Origin: Misgurnus anguillicaudatus
Lineage: Eukaryota; Chordata; Actinopteri; Cypriniformes; Cobitidae
Length of the DNA: 64,000 nt
Assembly: GCF_027580225.2 (NCBI RefSeq)
Contig: NC_073356.2
Location: 1,984,001 to 2,048,000 of the forward strand
Direction: 5' to 3'
Shown here: one piece after another, positions 1-10,099 of the stretch
Layout: every line of letters starts with the position of its first letter
Numbering within the stretch: position 1 is the first letter of the stretch
Notes under the pieces: generated by a model
Seen by the model: only the letters and a program-made list of their open reading frames with translations
What the model was told of the DNA's origin: nothing
Database searches by the model: none
Made by a program: the position numbers and the translations under genes

Positions 1-383
1 AAACTATCAGAAGATTTGTTTGCTTCATTCAAAACCCAAAGACACTGTTGGCATCTGGTGTATTTTTTGCTAATTGTATGTCCAGGACTCTATCTTAAAT
101 TGAAAATTACATGGATACATTTTGCTTGAAAGCACTAAATGTTATGTCCAGTACTCTATGTTAAATTTGATCTCAAATGTCCAACAGAAACATTAAGCCC
201 ACATCAACTATGAAGACTGCTTTAGGAGACTTAGGAACAGTAATAAAATGAACAACCTACTGGCTTTGGGAAGGGAAAAACGAATTGCAGGCTGTAAGAT
301 GCCTATAAACTCTATCAGAGCTAAAGAAGTGACTACTGGTCAACAGAGATTTCCACTTAAACCTTGTGGAATTTGATCCTGGG

Positions 384-399
384 TCTCCCATATGGGAGA
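384..399. repeat. 16-bp palindrome, first phase mark
   Basis: tctcccatatgggaga equals its own reverse complement. It is the best-kept landmark of the monomer and occurs intact or nearly so in all units. Class D units (for example 4935, 11172, 11710, 17627) lack one central base but keep 7-bp arms. Class F units read tcgccc on the left arm (13858, 30421, 34729, 45598, 51622). Single changes occur at 5474 and 63082 (centre cacatg), 30953 and 35261 (tcttcc), and 24565 and 27731 (tctacc). It lies between the A-like and B-like boxes of the tRNA-like core, covering about tRNA positions 32-47. Confidence 0.9.
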
Positions 400-1319
400 A
401 TCAGTGCTCCAACCACTAGACTACAGAGGATGAGTTGAAGCTGGCCCAGCAAAACCTGGTCCTGTGTATTGCTGCCTATGCTAAGACTGTTGGCTGGCTG
501 GTACAGTCAGAGTCAAACCCATAAATACATGAAAACTATCAGATCTAAAGAAGATTTGTTTGCTTCTATCAAAACCCAAAGACACTGTTGGCATCTGATG
601 TATTTTTTGCTAATTGTATGTCTTGGTCTCTTTCTTAAATTGAAACTTACATGGATATATTTTGCTTGAAAGCACTAAATGTTATGTCCAGTACTCTATG
701 TTAAATTTGATCTCAAATGTCCAGCAGAAACCTTAAGCCCACATCAACTATGAAGACTGCTTTAGGAGACTTAGGAACAGTAATAAAATGAACAACCTAC
801 TGGCTTTGGGAAGGGAAAAACGAATTGCAGGCTGTAAGATGCCTATAAACTCTATCAGAGCTAAAGAAGTGACTACTGGTCAACAGAGATTTCCACTTAA
901 ACCTTGTGGAATTTGATCCTGGGTCTCCCATATGGGAGAATCAGTGCTCCAACCACTAGACTACAGAGGATGAGTTGAAGCTGGGCCAGCAAAACCTGGT
1001 CCTGTGTATTGCTGCCTATGCTAAGACTGTTGGCTGGCTGGTACAGTCAGAGTCAAACCCATAAATACATGAAAACTATCAGATCTAAAGAAGATTTGTT
1101 TGCTTCTATCAAAACCCAAAGACACTGTTGGCATCTGATGTATTTTTTGCTAATTGTATGTCTTGGTCTCTTTCTTAAATTGAAACTTACATGGATATAT
1201 TTTGCTTGAAAGCACTAAATGTTATGTCCAGTACTCTATGTTAAATTTGATCTCAAATGTCCAGCAGAAACCTTAAGCCCACATCAACTATGAAGACTGC
1301 TTTAGGAGACTTAGGAACA

Positions 1320-1350
1320 GTAATAAAATGAATCAGAGCTAAAGAAATAA
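1320..1350. repeat. Junction of the recurrent 62-bp deletion (first copy)
   Basis: aataaaatgaa is joined to tcagagctaaag. The 62 bases found between these in 540-bp units (from caacctactgg to aactcta) are absent. This makes the 478-bp unit and removes the T5 run. The same junction recurs at about 3,301, 4,326, 5,881, 7,969, 9,491, 23,415, 25,511, 41,061, 44,458, 47,085, 50,482, 53,650, 55,198, 56,213, 57,761, 59,848, 60,326 and 63,490. It is nearly always in class B units, so it is one old event that spread. Confidence 0.9.
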
Positions 1351-2088
1351 CTACTGGTCAACGGAGAATTCAACTCAAACCTTGTGGGATTTGAAACTGG
1401 GTCTCCCATATGGGAGAATCAGTGCTCTAATCACTAGACTACAGAGGATGAGTTGAAGCTGGGCCAGCAAACCTGGTCCTGTGTATTGTTGCCTATGCCA
1501 AGACTGTTGGCTGGCTGGTACAGTCAGAGTCAAACCCACAAATACATGAAAACTATCAGATCTAAAGAAGATTTGTTTGCTTCTATCAAAACCCAAAGAC
1601 ACTGTTTGCATTTGCTGTATTTTTTGCTAATTGTATGTCTAGGACCCTTTCTTCAAGTGTAACTCACATGAACATTTGGCTTGAAAGTACTAAATGTTAT
1701 GTCCAGTACTCTATGTTAAATTTGATCTCAAATGTCCAGCAGAAACCTTAAGCCCACATCAACTATGAAGACTGCTTTAGGAGACTTAGGAACAGTAATA
1801 AAATGAACAACCTACTGGCTTTGGGAAGGGAAAAACGAATTGCAGGCTGTAAGATGCCTATAAACTCTATCAGAGCTAAAGAATTGACTACTGGTCAATG
1901 GAGAATACCCCTTAAACCTTGGGGGATTTGAACCTGGGTCTCCCATATGGGAGAATCAGTGCTCTAACCACTAGACTACAGAGGATGAGTTGAAGCTGGG
2001 CCAGCAAAATCTGGTCCTGTGTATTGCTGACTATGATCAGACTGTTGGCTGGCTGGTACAGTCAGAGTCAAACCCACAAATACATGAA

Positions 2089-2106
2089 AACTATCAGAAC
2101 TATCAG
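2089..2106. repeat. 9-bp tandem duplication aactatcag x2
   Basis: aactatcag is repeated directly, giving a 549-bp unit. Apart from its counterpart in the neighbouring duplication I see it nowhere else in the array, so it is a useful lineage tag. Confidence 0.9.
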
Positions 2107-2917
2107 ATCTAAAGAAGATGTGTTTGCTTCTATCAAAACCCAAAGACACTGTTGGCATCTGATGTATTTTTTGCTAATTGTATGTCTTGGTCTCTTTCTT
2201 AAATTGAAACTTACATGGATATATTTTGCTTGAAAGCACTAAATGTTATGTCCAGTACTCTATGTTAAATTTGATCTCAAATGTCCAGCAGAAACCTTAA
2301 GCCCACATCAACTATGAAGACTGCTTTAGGAGACTTAGGAACAGTAATAAATTTAACAACCTACTGGCTTTGGGAAGGGAAAAACCAATTGCAGGCTGTA
2401 AGATGCCCATAAACTCTATCAGAGCTAAAGAAATAACTACTGGTCAACGGAGAATTCAACTCAAACCTTGTGGGATTTGAAACTGGGTCTCCCATATGGG
2501 AGAATCAGTGCTCTAATCACTAGACTACAGAGGATGAGTTGAAGCTGGGCCAGCAAAACCTGGTCCTGTGTATTGTTGCCTATGCCAAGACTGTTGGCTG
2601 GCTGGTACAGTCAGAGTCAAACCCACAAATACATGAAAACTATCAGATCTAAAGAAGATTTGTTTGCTTCTATCAAAACCCAAAGACACTGTTTGCATTT
2701 GCTGTATTTTTTGCTAATTGTATGTCTAGGACCCTTTCTTCAAGTGTAACTCACATGAACATTTGGCTTGAAAGTACTAAATGTTATGTCCAGTACTCTA
2801 TGTTAAATTTGATCTCAAATGTCCAGCAGAAACCTTAAGCCCACATCAACTATGAAGACTGATTTAGGAGACTTAGGAACAGTAATAAAATGAACAACCT
2901 ACTGGCTTTGGGAAGGG

Positions 2918-2922
2918 AAAAA
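2918..2922 (-). terminator. Candidate Pol III T5 terminator (reference copy)
   Basis: The plus strand reads gggaaaaacg, giving TTTTT on the minus strand, 89 nt past the B box of the 3011-3065 core. Runs of four or more T end Pol III transcription in vertebrates. A second run, TTTT, follows at 2890-2887 (plus aataaaatg). The T5 is kept in most 538-540 bp units. It is reduced to TTTT where the plus strand reads gggaaaatag (for example near 10,526 and 13,210). It is removed completely by the 62-bp deletion of 478-bp units. Confidence 0.45.
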
Positions 2923-3010
2923 CGAATTGCAGGCTGTAAGATGCCTATAAACTCTATCAGAGCTAAAGAAGTGACTACTAGTCAATGGAGTATACCCCTT
3001 AAACCTTGTG

Positions 3011-3065
3011 GGATTCGAACCTGGGTCTCCCATATGGGAGAATCAGTGCTCTAACCACTAGACTA
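3011..3065 (-). promoter_or_regulatory. tRNA-like Pol III internal promoter, class E (reference copy)
   Basis: On the minus strand, TAGTCTAGTGG (3065 down to 3055) fits the Pol III A-box consensus TRGYNNARNGG. GGTTCGAATCC (3021 down to 3011) is a perfect B box. The two starts are 44 nt apart, the same as tRNA positions 8 to 52. Numbering the core as a tRNA puts the invariant bases T8, A14, G15, G18, G19, A21, C48, T54, T55, C56, A58 and C61 in place. The D stem is weak (one mismatch and two G.U pairs). The anticodon stem does not pair at 27-31/39-43, and the T stem keeps only its two inner pairs. It is therefore a tRNA-derived promoter, not a working tRNA. A TTTTT run on the minus strand at 2922-2918 would end an RNA of about 155 nt started near 3072. 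Transcription is inferred. Confidence 0.6.
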
Positions 3066-3371
3066 CAGCGGATGAGTTGAAGCTGGGCCAGCAAAACCTG
3101 GTCCTGTGTATTGCTGCCTATGCTAAGACTGTTGGCTGGCTGGTACAGTCAGAGTCAAACCCATAAATACATGAAAACTATCAGATCTAAAGAAGATGTG
3201 TTTGCTTCTATCAAAACCCAAAGACACTGTTGGCATCTGATGTTAAGCCCACATCAACTATGAAGACTGCTTTAGGAGACTTAGGAACAGTAATAAAATG
3301 AATCAGAGCTAAAGAAATAACTACTGGTCAACGGAGAATTCAACTCAAACCTTGTGGGATTTGAAACTGGG
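3026..3371. repeat. Short 346-bp unit with ~132-bp body deletion
   Basis: gcatctgatg is joined directly to ttaagccc at about 3,242, removing roughly 132 bp of body sequence. The 62-bp deletion is also present (aaaatgaatcagagc at 3,296). The junction coincides with the left end of the segmental duplication copy at 3,243, so it probably marks the breakpoint of that rearrangement. Confidence 0.85.
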
Positions 3372-4874
3372 TCTCCCATATGGGAGAATCAGTGCTCTAA
3401 TCACTAGACTACAGAGGATGAGTTGAAGCTGGGCCAGCAAAACCTGGTCCTGTGTATTGTTGCCTATGCCAAGACTGTTGGCTGGCTGGTACAGTCAGAG
3501 TCAAACCCACAAATACATGAAAACTATCAGATCTAAAGAAGATTTGTTTGCTTCTATCAAAACCCAAAGACACTGTTTGCATTTGCTGTATTTTTTGCTA
3601 ATTGTATGTCTAGGACCCTTTCTTCAAGTGTAACTCACATGAACATTTGGCTTGAAAGTACTAAATGTTATGTCCAGTACTCTATGTTAAATTTGATCTC
3701 AAATGTCCAGCAGAAACCTTAAGCCCACATCAACTATGAAGACTGCTTTAGGAGACTTAGGAACAGTAATAAAATGAACAACCTACTGGCTTTGGGAAGG
3801 GAAAAACGAATTGCAGGCTGTAAGATGCCTATAAACTCTATCAGAGCTAAAGAATTGACTACTGGTCAATGGAGAATACCCCTTAAACCTTGGGGGATTT
3901 GAACCTGGGTCTCCCATATGGGAGAATCAGTGCTCTAACCACTAGACTACAGAGGATGAGTTGAAGCTGGGCCAGCAAAATCTGGTCCTGTGTATTGCTG
4001 ACTATGATCAGACTGTTGGCTGGCTGGTACAGTCAGAGTCAAACCCACAAATACATGAAAACTATCAGAACTATCAGATCTAAAGAAGATGTGTTTGCTT
4101 CTATCAAAACCCAAAGACACTGTTGGCATCTGATGTATTTTTTGCTAATTGTATGTCTTGGTCTCTTTCTTAAATTGAAACTTACATGGATATATTTTGC
4201 TTGAAAGCACTAAATGTTATGTCCAGTACTCTATGTTAAATTTGATCTCAAATGTCCAGCAGAAACCTTAAGCCCACATCAACTATGAAGACTGCTTTAG
4301 GAGACTTAGGAACAGTAATAAAATGAATCAGAGCTAAAGAAATAACTACTGGTCAACGGAGAATTCAACTCAAACCTTGTGGGATTTGAAACTGGGTCTC
4401 CCATATGGGAGAATCAGTGCTCTAATCACTAGACTACAGAGGATGAGTTGAAGCTGGGCCAGCAAAACCTGGTCCTGTGTATTGTTGCCTATGCCAAGAC
4501 TGTTGGCTGGCTGGTACAGTCAGAGTCAAACCCACAAATACATGAAAACTATCAGATCTAAAGAAGATTTGTTTGCTTCTATCAAAACCCAAAGACACTG
4601 TTTGCATTTGCTGTATTTTTTGCTAATTGTATGTCTAGGACCCTTTCTTCAAGTGTAACTCACATGAACATTTGGCTTGAAAGTACTAAATGTTATGTCC
4701 AGTACTCTATGTTAAATTTGATCTCAAATGTCCAGCAGAAACCTTAAGCCCACATCAACTATGAAGACTGATTTAGGAGACTTAGGAACAGTAATAAAAT
4801 GAACAACCTACTGGCTTTGGGAAGGGAAAAACGAATTGCAGGCTGTAAGATGCCTATAAACTCTATCAGAGCTA
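3243..4874. repeat. Segmental duplication, copy 2
   Basis: Counterpart of 1,273-2,965. The copies stop matching at the left just before ttaagccc (3,243) and at the right where copy 1 becomes class E and copy 2 class D. The 62-bp deletion at about 4,325 separates the copies, so it arose in, or was converted into, one copy after the duplication. Confidence 0.85.
4060..4077. repeat. 9-bp tandem duplication aactatcag x2, second copy
   Basis: Same 9-bp duplication, 1,971 bp from the first. The unit is 487 bp because it combines the 9-bp gain with the 62-bp loss. Confidence 0.9.
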
Positions 4875-5166
4875 AAGCAGTGACTACTGGTCAATGGATA
4901 ATACCCCTTAAACCTTGTGGGATTTGAACCTGGGTCTCCCAATGGGAGAATCAATGCTCTAACCACTAGACTACAGAGGATGATTTGAATCTGGGCCAGC
5001 AAAACCTGGTCCTGTGTATTGCTGCCTATGCTAAGACTGTTGGCTGGCTGGTACAGTCAGAGTCAAACCCATAAATACATGAAAACTATCAGATCTAAAG
5101 AAGATTTGTTTGCTTCTATCAAAACCCAAAGACACTGTTGGCATCTGGTGTATTTTTTGCTAATTG

Positions 5167-5260
5167 TATGTCCAGGACTCTATCTTAAATTGAAAATTAC
5201 ATGGATACATTTTGCTTGAAAGCACTAAATGTTATGTCCAGTACTCTATGTTAAATTTGA
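5167..5260. repeat. Internal imperfect direct repeat in the monomer body
   Basis: 5167-5193 (tatgtccaggactctatctt, then aaattga) and 5233-5260 (tatgtccagtactctatgtt, then aaatttga) differ by two substitutions and one inserted t, 66 bp apart. Similarity continues a little upstream (ctaattg against ctaaatgt). It is clearest in units with the ccaggactctatc body. It is blurred in units with cttggtctctttc or ctaggaccctttc. Confidence 0.75.
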
Positions 5261-5401
5261 TCTCAAATGTCCAACAGAAACATTAAGCCCACATCAACTA
5301 TGAAGACTGCTTTAGGAGACTTAGGAACAGTAATAAAATGAACAACCTACTGGCTTTGGGAAGGGAAAAACGAATTGCAGGCTGTAAGATGCCTATAAAC
5401 T

Positions 5402-5643
5402 CTATCAGAGCTAAAGAAGTGACTACTGGTCAACAGAGATTTCCACTTAAACCTTGTGGAATTTGATCCTGGGTCTCCCACATGGGAGAATCAGTGCTCC
5501 AACCACTAGACTACAGAGGATGAGTTGAAGCTGGGCCAGCAAAACCTGGTCCTGTGTATTGCTGCCTATGCTAAGACTGTTGGCTGGCTGGTACAGTCAG
5601 AGTCAAACCCATAAATACATGAAAACTATCAGATCTAAAGAAG
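5402..5643. repeat. Internal 18-bp direct repeat, 224/316-bp spacing
   Basis: ctatcagagctaaagaag (5402-5419) and ctatcagatctaaagaag (5626-5643) differ at one base. The second form also lies 316 bp before the first (5086-5103). Every full-length unit therefore has two near-copies splitting 540 bp into 224 + 316. This could be a remnant of an older duplication or a preferred exchange site. The 8-bp deletion of 532-bp units falls inside the second copy. Confidence 0.75.
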
Positions 5644-8600
5644 ATTTGTTTGCTTCTATCAAAACCCAAAGACACTGTTGGCATCTGATGTATTTTTTGC
5701 TAATTGTATGTCTTGGTCTCTTTCTTAAATTGAAACTTACATGGATATATTTTGCTTGAAAGCACTAAATGTTATGTCCAGTACTCTATGTTAAATTTGA
5801 TCTCAAATGTCCAGCAGAAACCTTAAGCCCACATCAACTATGAAGACTGCTTTAGGAGACTTAGGAACAGTAATAAAATGAATCAGAGCTAAAGAAATAA
5901 CTCCTGGTCAACGGAGAATTCAACTCAAACCTTGTGGGATTTGAAACTGGGTCTCCCATATGGGAGAATCAGTGCTCTAATCACTAGACTACAGAGGATG
6001 AGTTGAAGCTGGGCCAGCAAAACCTGGTCCTGTGTATTGTTGCCTATGCCAAGACTGTTGGCTGGCTGGTACAGTCAGAGTCAAACCCACAAATACATGA
6101 AAACTATCAGATCTAAAGAAGATTTGTTTGCTTCTATCAAAACCCAAAGACACTGTTTGCATTTGCTGTATTTTTTGCTAATTGTATGTCTAGGACCCTT
6201 TCTTCAAGTGTAACTCACATGAACATTTGGCTTGAAAGTACTAAATGTTATGTCCAGTACTCTATGTTAAATTTGATCTCAAATGTCCAGCAGAAACCTT
6301 AAGCCCACATCAACTATGAAGACTGCTTTAGGAGACTTAGGAACAGTAATAAAATGAACAACCTACTGGCTTTGGGAAGGGAAAAACGAATTGCAGGCTG
6401 TAAGATGCCTATAAACTCTATCAGAGCTAAAGAATTGACTACTGGTCAATGGAGAATACCCCTTAAACCTTGGGGGATTTGAACCTGGGTCTCCCATATG
6501 GGAGAATCAGTGCTCTAACCACTAGACTACAGAGGATGAGTTGAAGCTGGGCCAGCAAAATCTGGTCCTGTGTATTGCTGACTATGATCAGACTGTTGGC
6601 TGGCTGGTACAGTCAGAGTCAAACCCACAAATACATGAAAACTATCAGAAGATTTGTTTGCTTCATTCAAAACCCAAAGACACTGTTGGCATCTGGTGTA
6701 TTTTTTGCTAATTGTATGTCCAGGACTCTATCTTAAATTGAAAATTACATGGATACATTTTGCTTGAAAGCACTAAATGTTATGTCCAGTACTCTATGTT
6801 AAATTTGATCTCAAATGTCCAACAGAAACATTAAGCCCACATCAACTATGAAGACTGCTTTAGGAGACTTAGGAACAGTAATAAAATGAACAACCTACTG
6901 GCTTTGGGAAGGGAAAAACGAATTGCAGGCTGTAAGATGCCTATAAACTCTATCAGAGCTAAAGAAGTGACTACTGGTCAACAGAGATTTCCACTTAAAC
7001 CTTGTGGAATTTGATCCTGGGTCTCCCATATGGGAGAATCAGTGCTCCAACCACTAGACTACAGAGGATGAGTTGAAGCTGGGCCAGCAAAACCTGGTCC
7101 TGTGTATTGCTGCCTATGCTAAGACTGTTGGCTGGCTGGTACAGTCAGAGTCAAACCCATAAATACATGAAAACTATCAGATCTAAAGAAGATTTGTTTG
7201 CTTCTATCAAAACCCAAAGACACTGTTGGCATCTGATGTATTTTTTGCTAATTGTATGTCTTGGTCTCTTTCTTAAATTGAAACTTACATGGATATATTT
7301 TGCTTGAAAGCACTAAATGTTATGTCCAGTACTCTATGTTAAATTTGATCTCAAATGTCCAGCAGAAACCTTAAGCCCACATCAACTATGAAGACTGCTT
7401 TAGGAGACTTAGGAACAGTAATAAAATGAACAACCTACTGGCTTTGGGAAGGGAAAAACGAATTGCAGGCTGTAAGATGCCTATAAACTCTATCAGAGCT
7501 AAAGAAGTGACTACTGGTCAACAGAGATTTCCACTTAAACCTTGTGGAATTTGATCCTGGGTCTCCCATATGGGAGAATCAGTGCTCCAACCACTAGACT
7601 ACAGAGGATGAGTTGAAGCTGGGCCAGCAAAACCTGGTCCTGTGTATTGCTGCCTATGCTAAGACTGTTGGCTGGCTGGTACAGTCAGAGTCAAACCCAT
7701 AAATACATGAAAACTATCAGATCTAAAGAAGATTTGTTTGCTTCTATCAAAACCCAAAGACACTGTTGGCATCTGATGTATTTTTTGCTAATTGTATGTC
7801 TTGGTCTCTTTCTTAAATTGAAACTTACATGGATATATTTTGCTTGAAAGCACTAAATGTTATGTCCAGTACTCTATGTTAAATTTGATCTCAAATGTCC
7901 AGCAGAAACCTTAAGCCCACATCAACTATGAAGACTGCTTTAGGAGACTTAGGAACAGTAATAAAATGAATCAGAGCTAAAGAAATAACTACTGGTCAAC
8001 GGAGAATTCAACTCAAACCTTGTGGGATTTGAAACTGGGTCTCCCATATGGGAGAATCAGTGCTCTAATCACTAGACTACAGAGGATGAGTTGAAGCTGG
8101 GCCAGCAAAACCTGGTCCTGTGTATTGTTGCCTATGCCAAGACTGTTGGCTGGCTGGTACAGTCAGAGTCAAACCCACAAATACATGAAAACTATAAGAT
8201 CTAAAGAAGATTTGTTTGCTTCTATCAAAACCCAAAGACACTGTTTGCATTTGCTGTATTTTTTGCTAATTGTATGTCTAGGACCCTTTCTTCAAGTGTA
8301 ACTCACATGAACATTTGGCTTGAAAGTACTAAATGTTATGTCCAGTACTCTATGTTAAATTTGATCTCAAATGTCCAGCAGAAACCTTAAGCCCACATCA
8401 ACTATGAAGACTGCTTTAGGAGACTTAGGAACAGTAATAAAATGAACAACCTACTGGCTTTGGGAAGGGAAAAACGAATTGCAGGCTGTAAGATGCCTAT
8501 AAACTCTATCAGAGCTAAAGAATTGACTACTGGTTAATGGAGAATACCCCTTAAACCTTGGGGGATTTGAACCTGGGTCTCCCATATGGGAGAATCAGTG

Positions 8601-9109
8601 CTCTAAACACTAGACTACAGAGGATGAGTTGAAGCTGGGCCAGCAAAATCTGGTCCTGTGTATTGCTGACTATGATCAGACTGTTGGCTGGCTGGTACAG
8701 TCAGAGTCAACCCCACAAATACATGAAAACTATCAGAAGATTTGTTTGCTTCATTCAAAACCCAAAGACACTGTTGGCATCTGGTGTATTTTTTGCTAAT
8801 TGTATGTCCAGGACTCTATCTTAAATTGAAAATTACATGGATACATTTTGCTTGAAAGCACTAAATGTTATGTCCAGTACTCTATGTTAAATTTGATCTC
8901 AAATGTCCAACAGAAACATTAAGCCCACATCAACTATGAAGACTGCTTTAGGAGACTTAGGAACAGTAATAAAATGAACAACATACTGGCTTTGGGAAGG
9001 GAAAAACGAATTGCAGGCTGTAAGATGCCTATAAACTCTATCAGAGCTAAAGAAGTGACTACTGGTCAACAGAGATTTCCACTTAAACCTTGTGGAATTT
9101 GATCCTGGG

Positions 9110-9561
9110 TCTCCCATATGGGAGAATCAGTGCTCCAACCACTAGACTACAGAGGATGAGTTGAAGCTGGGCCAGCAAAACCTGGTCCTGTGTATTGCTG
9201 CCTATGCTAAGACTGTTGGCTGGCTGGTACAGTCTAAAGAAGATTTAAAGAAGATTTGTTTGCTTCTATCAAAACCCAAAGACACTGTTGGCATCTGATG
9301 TATTTTTTGCTAATTGTATGTCTTGGTCTCTTTCTTAAATTGAAACTTACATGGATATATTTTGCTTGAAAGCACTAAATGTTATGTCCAGTACTCTATG
9401 TTAAATTTGATCTCAAATGTCCAGCAGAAACCTTAAGCCCACATCAACTATGAAGACTGCTTTAGGAGACTTAGGAACAGTAATAAAATGAATCAGAGCT
9501 AAAGAAATAACTACTGGTCAACGGAGAATTCAACTCAAACCTTGTGGGATTTGAAACTGGG
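9110..9561. repeat. Rearranged 452-bp unit
   Basis: At 9,228-9,258 the plus strand reads gtacagtctaaagaagattt followed by aaagaagatttg. The cagagtcaaacccataaatac segment is missing and aaagaagattt is duplicated in tandem. The net loss is 26 bp relative to a 478-bp unit. I see it only once. Confidence 0.85.
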
Positions 9562-10099
9562 TCTCCCATATGGGAGAATCAGTGCTCTAATCACTAGACT
9601 ACAGAGGATGAGTTGAAGCTGGGCCAGCAAAACCTGGTCCTGTGTATTGTTGCCTATGCCAAGACTGTTGGCTGGCTGGTACAGTCAGAGTCAAACCCAC
9701 AAATACATGAAAACTATCAGATCTAAAGAAGATTTGTTTGCTTCTATCAAAACCCAAAGACACTGTTTGCATTTGCTGTATTTTTTGCTAATTGTATGTC
9801 TAGGACCCTTTCTTCAAGTGTAACTCACATGAACATTTGGCTTGAAAGTACTAAATGTTATGTCCAGTACTCTATGTTAAATTTGATCTCAAATGTCCAG
9901 CAGAAACCTTAAGCCCACATCAACTATGAAGACTGCTTTAGGAGACTTAGGAACAGTAATAAAATGAACAACCTACTGGCTTTGGGAAGGGAAAAACGAA
10001 TTGCAGGCTGTAAGATGCCTATAAACTCTATCAGAGCTAAAGAATTGACTACTGGTCAATGGAGAATACCCCTTAAACCTTGGGGGATTTGAACCTGGG

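Larger units (their letters stand above)
1273..2965. repeat. Segmental duplication, copy 1
   Basis: This stretch matches 3,243-4,874 with an offset of 1,970-1,971 bp, then 1,909 bp after a 62-bp length difference. Phase marks 1402, 1939 and 2488 answer to 3372, 3910 and 4397. A private 9-bp tandem duplication and gactgatttagg (near 2,857) occur in both. Copy 1 keeps the 62-bp segment near 2,352 that copy 2 lacks. It also lacks one a in the gccagcaaacctgg stretch near 1,470. Confidence 0.85.
4875..10099. repeat. Sub-array of A-B-C trimers (~1,548 bp)
   Basis: After a D unit (4935), marks run A 5474, B 5952, C 6490, A 7022, A 7562, B 8040, C 8578, A 9110, B 9562, C 10100. The A-to-B step is usually 478, B-to-C 538 and C-to-A 532 bp, giving a three-unit repeat of about 1,548 bp. 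Each C-to-A step has the 8-bp deletion atctaaag (cagaagatttg for cagatctaaagaagatttg). All C units here have ttgggggatttgaacc. No gene or unrelated sequence is visible. Confidence 0.85.

Noticed and set aside
384..399. CRISPR-like repeats.
   Set aside because: The palindromic element recurs at about 540 bp, not 60-80 bp, and the spacers are themselves repeats. The context is a eukaryotic satellite.
592..602. Hammerhead ribozyme core, as in some amphibian satellites (ctgatg on the plus strand).
   Set aside because: ctgatgt does not match the required CUGANGA, and no GAAA-containing stem or cleavage triplet could be placed on either strand.
469..669. A 66-codon plus-strand reading frame recurring in more than 60 units, with a hydrophobic C-terminal half that looks like a membrane segment.
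   Set aside because: It is only as conserved as the rest of the unit. Class differences in it are mostly amino-acid changing (for example DLF/DVF, CLGLF/CPGLY, WIYFA/WIHFA). It is broken in the 478-bp-class bodies and 532-bp units, and no promoter or splice context is visible. It is a by-product of homogenised repeats.
781..790. AATAAA polyadenylation signal on the plus strand in every unit.
   Set aside because: It is a 6-base match in AT-rich sequence with no upstream gene. Its complement is better read as the secondary TTTT run.
3008..3026. CENP-B box overlapping attcgaacctgggtc.
   Set aside because: After TTCG the required A and CGGG positions do not match, so the similarity stops at TTCG.
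3011..3072. A functional tRNA gene.
   Set aside because: The anticodon stem does not pair, the T stem keeps only two pairs, and no 7-bp acceptor stem is visible. Only the promoter boxes and invariant core bases survive.
4808..5002. A 64-codon minus-strand reading frame recurring in class D units.
   Set aside because: It exists because the one-base loss in the class D palindrome shifts the frame. It covers the tRNA-like core, so coding use is implausible.
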